Shown here in pieces: positions 1 to 6,684 of a stretch of DNA of 14,983 bases (position 1 is its first letter; each line of letters starts with the position of its first letter). This DNA is from Acidobacteriota bacterium (lineage in GTDB: Bacteria; Acidobacteriota; Terriglobia; Terriglobales; Acidobacteriaceae). A model generated the notes under the pieces. The model had not been told where the DNA came from, did not search any database, and worked only from the letters and a program-made list of their open reading frames with translations. The stretch is taken from positions 1 through 14,983 of the forward strand of contig JAJYBW010000030.1 of the NCBI GenBank assembly GCA_021778815.1, written 5' to 3'. The translations under genes and the position numbers were made by a program.

Positions 1-36
1 TGGAGCTGTTGGTCATACCGGTCGGCTCCTCGGCAG

Positions 37-2109
37 TTACTTTTGTGCGCCGTGATGATCGTCCGCAAATTCCTCCGTGAGCCAAGCTTCAAATCCCTGC
101 AGGCTTTGCGCGCGATGCAGAAAATTCTGGACCAGGATTTCTCCTGGTTGCGAGCCTCCAGGCTCCAGTACTTGTTTGCGATAGCGCAGCGCCGCCGGTC
201 CTTCCACGAGATTGTTCGCGTCAAATTGCTGAAAGAAATCGAGCGCGATGACCTTGTCGAATAAATAGGTGTAGTAGTTCGACGAGTACCCCACCAGGTG
301 GGTGAAGCTGGAATACAGCCGGTTGCCGTCAACCCAGGTATAGGGCAGAGCGGCCGTATAGCCGGCGTGCAAGCTTGTGTCCAGATCGATCGTCGCCGGG
401 TCAATGTTGTGCAGGTCGAGCGAGAACCGCGTGTAAAACAGTTGCCCGCGTACCCCATTGCCGCGGCCAAACGCGCTGGCACGATTCATCTTCGCGACCA
501 ATTCCGCGGGGATGGGCTCGCCGGTTTCATAATGCCGCGCGAATCCTGCCAGCAACTTCGCGTTGCGGAAGAATTCTTCCAGCAGTTGCGACGGCACTTC
601 GACAAAATCGCCTTCCGTCGCAATGCCGCTGACGCCCGCCCAACGCTGCTGGCCGCCCAGGATGGCGTGCATCAGGTGCCCGAACTCGTGAAAGAACGTC
701 ACTACATCGGAGTACTGCATCAGGCCAGGATCGGGATTCGCTCCGCTGGTATCACCGCCAGGAAAATTGCAGATCAGCGCCGCTTCCGGAACCTGCACGC
801 CCGCAATTCCGGGAACAAGAGGGAATGCGGAGAACCACTTATCCTTGCCTTCACGGGGATGCATGTCGAGATAAAACCGGCCGATTTTCTGCGCTCGCTT
901 GGCGCTATCGTTCGTAGCTTCATCCGGCCCGTCGTACACATCCCATGCCGTGACGGAGCTGTCCCAGCGTGCGGCGGCATCCGGCCCTTGCATCGGCGCC
1001 GCACGAAACTCCACATGAAACAATTTTGCCGCCGTATCGAGGATGCCTTGCTGGACGCGCTCGTAAGGGAAGTAGGGTCGCACCGACTGCGAATCGAAAT
1101 CGAATGCCGCGCGCCGATATTGCTCGTACCAGTACATCGCGCTTGAGGCATCAATCGCGGTCAGTCCTGGCCGCTGCTTCCGCACGAATTCCAACACCAT
1201 CGAATATTCGCGTGCCGCTCCCGCTTTTGAAGCCGCATCCAGCTCAGCGAGAAATGCTTTCACCTTCGCGGCCGAGCCCATCATCTGGTCCGCCGTCGCC
1301 AGGTCTGCCCAGGAATCAAATCCCAGCGTGTTCGCCAGCTGCTTCCGCGTCGCAAGAATGTCCATCAGGATGGGCTTGTTCGCCGGATATGCGCGCGTGT
1401 TGTACGCCAGAAACATCCGCCGCCGCAGCGCATCGCTTTTCGCAAACGTCATCACCGGCTGATAATCGGGAAAGTCAGTCGTCAGCGTGCGGTGGCCTTC
1501 GGCATCGGGCACGTGACGCGCCAGAAAATCCTCCGGCAAACCGTCCAGCTCCGTCGCATCCTCTACCACTACGGTGTTGCCTTGTTCCTGAACGTTGCGT
1601 CCAAAGGTCAGGCCGAGCTGGGTAATGCGCTCCTGCAATTGTTGAATTTGTTCCCGCGTCGCCTGATCCTTATCCACGCCGGCCAGCCGGTATTGCAGCA
1701 GCGTCCGCTCCAGATAGTGTTTCGTCGCGGCGTCCGCTTTGGAAGTATCGATCGAAGACAGCGCCAGATAGACCTGCGGATTCAGCGAAAGCTGGACGGC
1801 CGCCTCTGAAACTGCCTGCACCATGGCTTCCGCCTGGGTTCGAACCGCTTTCTCTTGGCAGACGGAGTGAAGCAGCCCCGCCTCGGAGCCCGCAATCCCC
1901 AGCGCGGCAACCGCACGATCGTAAGGAAGCAGTGTGTTATCGACTGTTCGCGGCTCTTGAACTGTGAGAAGCTGATCGATGGCAGTTTGATGGGCCTGTA
2001 AGTGGTGGTCAACCCAGGTTTTCAGGCTGTCCGGGGTCAGGTCGCCGGCCCAGGCGTGCAGTTCATCCAAGGGCGGCCTAACGCTTGAATTCGGCAAATC
2101 ATTTAGCAT
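37..2109 (-). CDS. M3-family zinc oligopeptidase (thimet oligopeptidase-like)
   Basis: This is a cytoplasmic zinc metallopeptidase expected to cut short peptides during peptide turnover. The protein is about 690 residues, the normal size for bacterial oligopeptidase A and dipeptidyl carboxypeptidase. The zinc motif HEFGH lies at about residues 474-478, where two His bind zinc and Glu is the catalytic base. The third ligand is Glu in FVEVPSQ about 30 residues after the first His. The C-terminal substrate-side motif GYSSNYYTYLF is also present. No signal peptide is visible. A TTG at 2118 lies three codons upstream in frame, but I prefer the ATG at 2109. Neither has a strong Shine-Dalgarno. The gene is divergent from aroDE across a 319-base gap. 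Family membership is secure. Which M3 subtype it is (oligopeptidase A, Dcp or other) cannot be settled by eye, so no symbol is given. Confidence 0.93.
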   Translation of the reverse strand: MLNDLPNSSVRPPLDELHAWAGDLTPDSLKTWVDHHLQAHQTAIDQLLTVQEPRTVDNTLLPYDRAVAALGIAGSEAGLLHSVCQEKAVRTQAEAMVQAVSEAAVQLSLNPQVYLALSSIDTSKADAATKHYLERTLLQYRLAGVDKDQATREQIQQLQERITQLGLTFGRNVQEQGNTVVVEDATELDGLPEDFLARHVPDAEGHRTLTTDFPDYQPVMTFAKSDALRRRMFLAYNTRAYPANKPILMDILATRKQLANTLGFDSWADLATADQMMGSAAKVKAFLAELDAASKAGAAREYSMVLEFVRKQRPGLTAIDASSAMYWYEQYRRAAFDFDSQSVRPYFPYERVQQGILDTAAKLFHVEFRAAPMQGPDAAARWDSSVTAWDVYDGPDEATNDSAKRAQKIGRFYLDMHPREGKDKWFSAFPLVPGIAGVQVPEAALICNFPGGDTSGANPDPGLMQYSDVVTFFHEFGHLMHAILGGQQRWAGVSGIATEGDFVEVPSQLLEEFFRNAKLLAGFARHYETGEPIPAELVAKMNRASAFGRGNGVRGQLFYTRFSLDLHNIDPATIDLDTSLHAGYTAALPYTWVDGNRLYSSFTHLVGYSSNYYTYLFDKVIALDFFQQFDANNLVEGPAALRYRKQVLEPGGSQPGEILVQNFLHRAQSLQGFEAWLTEEFADDHHGAQK

Positions 2110-2367
2110 AGGGAGCAATTCCGTTCTACATTCAACGTGTCAGCAGTTGCGCGAGTCGACGCGACTCCTGTATCTGCCCACTTTCATAGTAAAGAACTTC
2201 TGCGCGGACGAGGTTGGAGCTGGAGGATTTGGCTGCATCGTAAGGTCGGCCCTGGCATCTTATTTTCGGCGGCCGAAACCTTGCAGAATCATAGAGAAAG
2301 AGAAAATTACCACCGCCGGATGACCCGCTTGTCGGGTACGGAAGCGCTGGACAATCCAGCCCTGAGG

Positions 2368-2395
2368 TTGCATCGGACCGCAACCCTGATATTAT
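2368..2395 (+). promoter_or_regulatory. Candidate sigma-70-type promoter of aroDE
   Basis: The -10 candidate TATTAT at 2390-2395 matches five of six consensus positions. TTGCAT at 2368-2373 is a weak -35 (three of six) at 16-base spacing. It ends 33 bases before the aroDE ATG. Only the -10 is persuasive, and the call is by eye. Confidence 0.35.
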
Positions 2396-2404
2396 GCCGC
2401 AGTT

Positions 2405-2422
2405 GCACCTGAATCCAGGTGC
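2405..2422 (+). promoter_or_regulatory. Hairpin that would occlude the aroDE Shine-Dalgarno
   Basis: A perfect 7-bp inverted repeat, GCACCTG at 2405-2411 and CAGGTGC at 2416-2422, has a 4-base loop. The 3' arm contains AGGTG at 2417-2421, the best ribosome binding site for the aroDE ATG at 2429, and the 5' arm contains its complement CACCT. In mRNA the two arms would compete with the ribosome. The repeat is seen directly; a regulatory role is inference. Confidence 0.45.
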
Positions 2423-2428
2423 GGGAAA

Positions 2429-4000
2429 ATGACGATGACAGACTCTGCTCAGAATGTAAGTTTGCACTACCTTCGCTCGCGGCTGGGCCGCATTTGCGTT
2501 GCAATTATTGGAGATACACCCCAGGAAATGCTGGATAAGGCCGAGGAGGCGGTTCGCGAGAACACCTTGATCGAGATTCGGCTGGATTATCTCCCTAAAC
2601 CCCTGGCTGCGCTTCCTAAATTGAAGAATTTTCTCGAGTTGCGCCGCGAAGTCACGGCAATCGCCACCTGCCGCCGCAAAGTCAATGGCGGAAAGTTCAC
2701 CGGCTCGATCGCCGCAGAGTTGGAAGTCTTGATGAAAGCCGCAGCCGCTGGTTTCGACCTGCTGGATGTGGAACTGCAGACCGCCGAAGCCATGAAGTCC
2801 GCCGACTGGAAGAAGCTGCGCGCTACGGGAGCTGCGCTGCTGATCTCCTATCACGACTTTAAAACGACCAAGGATCTGGAGAAGATTTACAACCGCATCC
2901 AGCCGCTGCAGCCCGACTTCATCAAGATCGTGACCACCGCGCGCAACCTGGCGGACAACGTCACCATGATGCGATTTCTGGAGTCGAAGCGCGATGAAGG
3001 CAATGTCATCGGCATTTGCATGGGAGATTACGGCGTCATCAGCCGCGTGCTCGGCCTGCGCTCCGGCAGCCGGTTTACCTTTGCTTCCGCCACCATTGGT
3101 GAGGAAACCGCGCCCGGACAAATTGCCGCGCGCACGCTGACAGAGGCCTATCGCGCGGATCAGGTGGATGCTGGAACCAAGGTGTTCGGTGTCGCAGGCA
3201 ATCCCGTTCGCCATTCTTTATCTCCTGTCATGATGAACACCGCTTTCCATCGCGAGACGGTAAACGCCGTCTATTTAGCTCTCCAAACCGACAGCCTCGC
3301 AGATTTGCTGCTATTAATTCGCGAGGTTCCCGTACAAGGAGTTAGCGTTACGATGCCGTTCAAGCAAGAGATAATGAAACACCTGGACAGAACAGACGCA
3401 CTTTCCCAGAAGATTGGGGCTTGTAATACCGTCGTCCGTTCACAGGATGGCAAGCTGATCGGTTACAACACCGACGTCACCGGGGTGATTCGACCCCTGG
3501 AACAGCGGATGGATTTACGTAAGGCAAAAATCCTGTTGCTAGGGGCCGGAGGAGCGGCGAGAGCAGCAGCCTTTGCTTTACGGCAACGCGGTGCCGATGT
3601 CTTTATTTTGAACCGCACACCACAGACCGCGCAAAAGCTGGCGCGGGAGGCGGACGCAAAAACGATTCGGCGCGATCAGGTTGCCAAAACAAGTTTTGAT
3701 GTCATTTTGAATGCAACGTCGGTCGGAATGGTAGGCAGCAAACAGCAGACCATTCTGGAGGAAAAGGAGCTGAACGCCAAGTTGGTTTTCGACATGGTGT
3801 ACAGCCCGATGGACACTCCGTTATTACGCATGGCTCGAAGTAAAGGGCTGGCAGTGATTACAGGTGCGGAGATGTTCGTCCAGCAGGGGGCAGAGCAATT
3901 CCAGCTATGGACTGGGAAGCCCGCCCCGAGAGAAGACATGTGGCGCGTAGTGACCCATGCTCTGCGCTCCCGCACCGAAACGGGGAAACAGGATGTTTAA
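2429..4000 (+). CDS. aroDE: Bifunctional 3-dehydroquinate dehydratase (type I) / shikimate 5-dehydrogenase
   Basis: This fused cytoplasmic enzyme catalyses two successive steps of aromatic amino acid synthesis: 3-dehydroquinate to 3-dehydroshikimate, then NADPH-dependent reduction to shikimate. Residues about 20-240 are a type I dehydratase: EIRLD near 49, catalytic His142 in SYHDF, Schiff-base Lys166 in FIKIV and Arg206 in ISRVLG. Residues about 250-515 are the dehydrogenase: substrate motif RHSLSP (261-266), catalytic Lys312 in SVTMPFK, ACNTV, Asp349 in YNTDV, and the NADP loop GAGGAARA (372-379) followed by NRT (395-397). All key residues of both domains are present, so both activities are expected. 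The domain order matches the plant DHQ-SDH fusion. The start ATG at 2429 follows AGGTG at a 7-base gap; a second in-frame ATG lies two codons later. The 3' end overlaps the next gene by 8 bases. Confidence 0.95.
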   Translation: MTMTDSAQNVSLHYLRSRLGRICVAIIGDTPQEMLDKAEEAVRENTLIEIRLDYLPKPLAALPKLKNFLELRREVTAIATCRRKVNGGKFTGSIAAELEVLMKAAAAGFDLLDVELQTAEAMKSADWKKLRATGAALLISYHDFKTTKDLEKIYNRIQPLQPDFIKIVTTARNLADNVTMMRFLESKRDEGNVIGICMGDYGVISRVLGLRSGSRFTFASATIGEETAPGQIAARTLTEAYRADQVDAGTKVFGVAGNPVRHSLSPVMMNTAFHRETVNAVYLALQTDSLADLLLLIREVPVQGVSVTMPFKQEIMKHLDRTDALSQKIGACNTVVRSQDGKLIGYNTDVTGVIRPLEQRMDLRKAKILLLGAGGAARAAAFALRQRGADVFILNRTPQTAQKLAREADAKTIRRDQVAKTSFDVILNATSVGMVGSKQQTILEEKELNAKLVFDMVYSPMDTPLLRMARSKGLAVITGAEMFVQQGAEQFQLWTGKPAPREDMWRVVTHALRSRTETGKQDV

Positions 4001-4499
4001 AGTGCCGATGAAGAGAGGAGACACCGGACCGCGGACCGAGCTTGTGGATACCCGTAGACCGGTGGACAAAGATCCTATGGTACGTCGCATATTGCGGATT
4101 TGCGGGGACATGCTCCCCTATCTTGCCTGGATGATCCCATTGGTAGACCGAGTGGTGGCACCGAAGCGCGAAGCTGCGGTGGATCCCCGTCTGATGACGC
4201 TGAGTGCCGATCTCAGGAACGATCTACGCGCCGAGCTCAAACAGCACCTGCTTGCGATCAAGGACGCACAAACCGACGTGACTCCTGCGATTGAAGAGCA
4301 GCAGCGTCGCCTGGAGAAGCTGGAAGAGCACGCCTCGGAGCTGAATCACTCCCTGACGAACCTCTCTGAAGATCAACTGGATCTGGCCGACCAGGTTCGC
4401 GCTATGGCAGGATGGGTGCGTAACTCCGCCGTGGCCGCGCTGTTTCTGCTGACGTTGATGTTTGTGCTGAAGCTGGTGCAGGCCATCCACGGCCACTAA
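3993..4499 (+). CDS. Small coiled-coil protein with C-terminal membrane anchor
   Basis: I do not recognise a family. The 168-residue product has a basic N-terminus (MFKVPMKRGD), a hydrophobic patch at about 38-52 (DMLPYLAWMIPL), a long charged helical stretch at about 70-140 rich in Glu, Lys, Gln and Leu that looks like a coiled coil, and a strongly hydrophobic segment at about 145-163 followed by a short tail, typical of a single membrane anchor. I chose ATG 3993, which has a purine-rich GGGAAACAGG just upstream and overlaps the aroDE stop by 8 bases, suggesting translational coupling. An earlier in-frame ATG at 3957 lies well inside aroDE and is less likely. Co-transcription with aroDE is probable, but nothing shows a link to the shikimate pathway. 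Confidence 0.75.
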   Translation: MFKVPMKRGDTGPRTELVDTRRPVDKDPMVRRILRICGDMLPYLAWMIPLVDRVVAPKREAAVDPRLMTLSADLRNDLRAELKQHLLAIKDAQTDVTPAIEEQQRRLEKLEEHASELNHSLTNLSEDQLDLADQVRAMAGWVRNSAVAALFLLTLMFVLKLVQAIHGH

Positions 4500-4554
4500 G
4501 GCATACGCAGCATGGCTGCCAGCAGGAAAAAAGAATTGGCATCCCGGAGCGAAG

Positions 4555-4576
4555 GTCGCCGCGGCCACGCGGCGAC
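4555..4576. repeat. Perfect 8-bp inverted repeat (hairpin)
   Basis: GTCGCCGC at 4555-4562 and GCGGCGAC at 4569-4576 flank a 6-base loop. This GC-rich stem lies about 55 bases after the stop of the small membrane-protein gene. It could help end the aroDE transcript, but no T-run follows it, so it is not a canonical intrinsic terminator. Confidence 0.5.
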
Positions 4577-4781
4577 TGCAGTCGAGGGACCTGCTTCTCT
4601 GCAGACACCCGAATCATTCTGATTCAGATTCGCTTGGCGGAATTTCCTTCACAAATGACTGAAGCGAAGATTGCGGTACCCTATCTGTATCCGCTGTCAC
4701 ACTTTCTTTGACCGGATGTCACGTGGATTTCCCCACGAAAAACGATCCCCAAAAAGTGCTCTCATTTTCCATTCGAACCAG

Positions 4782-4810
4782 TTGCCGGTTTTGATGGTTA
4801 GGACTAGGAT
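4782..4810 (+). promoter_or_regulatory. Candidate promoter for the gvpL/F gene
   Basis: TTGCCG at 4782-4787 and TAGGAT at 4805-4810 each match four of six sigma-70 consensus positions and are exactly 17 bases apart. This would leave a leader of roughly 140 bases before the ATG at 4956. It is a by-eye call with modest matches. Confidence 0.3.
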
Positions 4811-4955
4811 GATGCTGGTGCGCCGCAGCCTTGCTGTTGGCGTATCGGTACATAGTTGTTTTTTGGAGACCACATCCGATGTAGTCCAAACAAAACAAAC
4901 TTTCAGCCTGGACGTCTTTTAGTCGGCACGTTCCAGCGTGATGGAGTGACTAAGC

Positions 4956-5699
4956 ATGGCATGGTATGCATATTGCATTGCAGAGAAACAAGCATTTCCA
5001 GAACTAGCTCATCATCGCAAACCGGTTCCGTTCGATAGCCAGGTCGGTGTCCTCGGAAATCAAATCTTCCTTTACCCCGCCAGTGATTTCGCAGTCATCG
5101 TAAGTGAACACAATCCAGAAGACAATTTAGAACAAAAATCGGCCGTCGACCACGCACGTGTGATTGCCAATTGTTTTGAACACTCCACCGTGTTGCCCTT
5201 CCGTTTCGGAACCGTATTTCCGGATGACGACGCCTTGCGCCGCTCGGTCCGCAGCAATCAGCGCCAGTTCACCGCCAACGTGGAACGACTTCGCGGCAAA
5301 GCGGAGATGCATCTGAAGGTGGTGTTTGACGATGCAGGTCCCGATTCACCCAAGTATCATTCGTCACCTTGCGTCGGAAAGGAATATCTTTCCCGGCTTC
5401 GCGAGACAGCCACGGTACAACGGGAACGCCAGACGAAGGCGAAGGCCGTCTTTGTCCAGGTGCATCGCATGTTTTCTCCATTGGAGGAAGACATCACCTG
5501 CCGTCGCACCGACAGCGGAAAGATGCTGCTTGATATTGCTCACCTGATTGAGCACGAGAGTGTTGTTCGCTATCAGAACAAATATTCTTGCGCCAGCCAG
5601 ACCATGCGCGATTGCCAGATCATGCTGTCCGGTCCGTGGCCGCCCTATCACTTTATCCACGGAACGCATCGCGTCTCCGCCCAGGCGGCCCACGCTTAG
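4956..5699 (+). CDS. GvpL/GvpF family protein (gas-vesicle-type), standalone
   Basis: The 247-residue product has GvpL/GvpF hallmarks: the N-terminal strand MAWYAYCIAE, the central block LPFRFGTVF (80-88), the strand following LRGKAEMHLKVVF, GKEYL at 141-145 ahead of an Arg/Glu-rich helix, and the C-terminal GPWPPYHF (226-233). In gas-vesicle producers these are accessory proteins for vesicle assembly. No gvpA or other gas-vesicle gene is in this window, so buoyancy is not implied, and the role here is unknown. The start ATG has GGAG at 4943-4946 with a 9-base gap. The gene is isolated, with a 456-base leader region and its own strong terminator, so it is likely monocistronic. Its 5' part is AT-richer than neighbouring genes (45 % GC in bases 5101-5160 by hand count), which may hint at transfer. 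Confidence 0.85.
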   Translation: MAWYAYCIAEKQAFPELAHHRKPVPFDSQVGVLGNQIFLYPASDFAVIVSEHNPEDNLEQKSAVDHARVIANCFEHSTVLPFRFGTVFPDDDALRRSVRSNQRQFTANVERLRGKAEMHLKVVFDDAGPDSPKYHSSPCVGKEYLSRLRETATVQRERQTKAKAVFVQVHRMFSPLEEDITCRRTDSGKMLLDIAHLIEHESVVRYQNKYSCASQTMRDCQIMLSGPWPPYHFIHGTHRVSAQAAHA

Positions 5700-5733
5700 C
5701 GTTGCTGGTTTCCAATTGAGTTGCAGAGGAAAT

Positions 5734-5768
5734 CCCTCGTGAGCCCCACAGCTCACGAGGGTTTTTTT
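5734..5768 (+). terminator. Strong intrinsic terminator of the gvpL/F gene
   Basis: A perfect 11-bp stem (CCCTCGTGAGC at 5734-5744, GCTCACGAGGG at 5751-5761) has a 6-base loop and is followed by seven T at 5762-5768. It sits 34 bases after the gvpL/F stop. The T-run marks it as acting on the plus strand. pgsA converges from the other side, but no matching run of A precedes the stem, so minus-strand use is doubtful. Confidence 0.93.
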
Positions 5769-5847
5769 ATGGGCTTCGCTGCAAGCAGGAGACAAAAGCG
5801 GCAATGGCGGCCCACACCAGATGGACGCAGCCGGATTGAGAATGGAA

Positions 5848-6504
5848 TCAGGAAAAGCGGTCGACTGTGGAAACGTCTTTTTTTCTGCTCATAATGAAGG
5901 TTTCCCGCCGCCGCGCGACCGACGCGTGCTCAATCTTCCGCCAGAAAGCGACAAAATAATCGGTTGCGGAAATGACGGACACCAGTGCCATAAAGTAGAC
6001 GGCTGTAATGGCAATCACATGCACCGGCAGAATGAACCAGCCGAAATGCCACACCGTCCAGCGGTGATCGAGAATCGCCGCCACGACCGCGACAATCTGC
6101 GTCACCATCTTCAACTTGCCCAGGTCGCTGGCCTGAATCGTAAAACCTTCCGAAGTTGCGATGGAACGCAGCCCGCTAACTAGAAACTCGCGTCCAATTA
6201 CCAGTACTGCAATCCACGCCGGAACAATCCGCGGATTCATCTCTACCAGGGAAATAAAGGCGGCTGTCACCAGCAGCTTATCCGCCAGCGGATCCAGCAA
6301 CATTCCCATGGTGGTGATCTGGCCGCGTTTTCGTGCCAGGTAGCCGTCTACCCCATCCGTAATCGATGCCAGGATGAACAGAGCCGACCCAAGAATTTCC
6401 GCCTCACCATAAAAAGAGTGGAAGGGAAATGTCCGCGAAAGCAGCCAAATGAGCAGCGGTACACAAAAGATGCGGCTCATCGTGATGGAGTTGGGGAGAT
6501 TCAC
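5848..6504 (-). CDS. pgsA: CDP-diacylglycerol--glycerol-3-phosphate 3-phosphatidyltransferase
   Basis: This integral membrane enzyme transfers the phosphatidyl group from CDP-diacylglycerol to glycerol 3-phosphate, the committed step to phosphatidylglycerol and cardiolipin. The 218-residue protein shows the full CDP-alcohol phosphotransferase signature at about 49-76: the metal-binding pattern D-x2-D-G-x2-A-R-x8-G-x3-D-x3-D (TDGVDGYLARKRG, then GMLLDPLADK). Several hydrophobic segments follow. The N-terminus MNLPNSITMSRI is typical of PgsA and fixes the start as a GTG at 6504, preceded by AGGA at a suitable distance. The C-terminal 25 residues are polar and not obviously conserved. It is last of three minus-strand genes, 180 bases after the histidine kinase gene, so it may have its own promoter. 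Confidence 0.93.
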   Translation of the reverse strand: MNLPNSITMSRIFCVPLLIWLLSRTFPFHSFYGEAEILGSALFILASITDGVDGYLARKRGQITTMGMLLDPLADKLLVTAAFISLVEMNPRIVPAWIAVLVIGREFLVSGLRSIATSEGFTIQASDLGKLKMVTQIVAVVAAILDHRWTVWHFGWFILPVHVIAITAVYFMALVSVISATDYFVAFWRKIEHASVARRRETFIMSRKKDVSTVDRFS

Positions 6505-6637
6505 GGAGTTTTCCTAGGTCGATAAGCCTGTCTCATAGGCCTTGCAAGCATTATGCACTACCTTGCGCTTCCTCCGCGTCCGCCGTTTCGTGTTTGTCTG
6601 CCTCTGGTACTGGCAGGCATATACAAATGCAGATGCA

Positions 6638-6659
6638 GTGGAACTTAGCTGAGTTCCAC
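6638..6659. repeat. Perfect 8-bp inverted repeat between the kinase gene and pgsA
   Basis: GTGGAACT at 6638-6645 and AGTTCCAC at 6652-6659 flank a 6-base spacer. It lies 26 bases past the kinase stop in the direction of transcription. No T-run follows on the minus strand, so it may be a hairpin protecting the kinase mRNA end, a weak terminator, or an operator ahead of pgsA. Confidence 0.5.
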
Positions 6660-6684
6660 AAATGTTGTGAATTAGGGAACAAGT

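Larger units (their letters stand above)
2110..2428. other. Divergent intergenic region between the M3 peptidase and aroDE
   Basis: This 319-base stretch must hold the promoters of both flanking genes. I see a perfect 6-bp palindrome with a 3-base spacer at 2153-2167 (GAGTCG/CGACTC), a candidate aroDE promoter at 2368-2395 and a hairpin over the aroDE ribosome binding site at 2405-2422. Open frames of up to 91 codons cross it, but none has family features or a convincing ribosome binding site, so I do not call a gene here. Confidence 0.5.
4500..4955. other. 456-base gap with inverted repeats, no gene called
   Basis: This gap separates the aroDE pair from the gvpL/F gene. It holds a perfect 8-bp hairpin at 4555-4576 without a T-run, a 6-bp palindrome at 4611-4625, a 7-bp inverted repeat with wide spacing at 4629-4668, a candidate promoter at 4782-4810 and an imperfect palindrome at 4869-4885. 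Short open frames here have no family signature and no good start site. Confidence 0.5.

Noticed and set aside
298..1146. A 282-codon plus-strand frame inside the M3 peptidase gene
   Set aside because: It is an antisense shadow of the zinc peptidase; no recognisable motif or ribosome binding site.
2137..2412. A 91-codon plus-strand frame upstream of aroDE
   Set aside because: It fills the divergent promoter gap, runs through the -10 candidate and the palindromes, and shows no family feature.
2132..3214. A 360-codon open frame on the minus strand opposite aroDE
   Set aside because: It lies almost wholly antisense to the well-supported dehydratase domain and has a composition typical of antisense translation. 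Its last 25 codons (2132-2210) look protein-like but have no start or family match.
4671..4922. An 83-codon plus-strand frame before the gvpL/F gene
   Set aside because: No good start site or family signature, and it overlaps the likely promoter and leader of gvpL/F. I treat the region as non-coding.
5364..5804. A 146-codon minus-strand frame across the gvpL/F end and its terminator
   Set aside because: It runs antisense through a recognised gene and through the terminator hairpin; no motif supports it.
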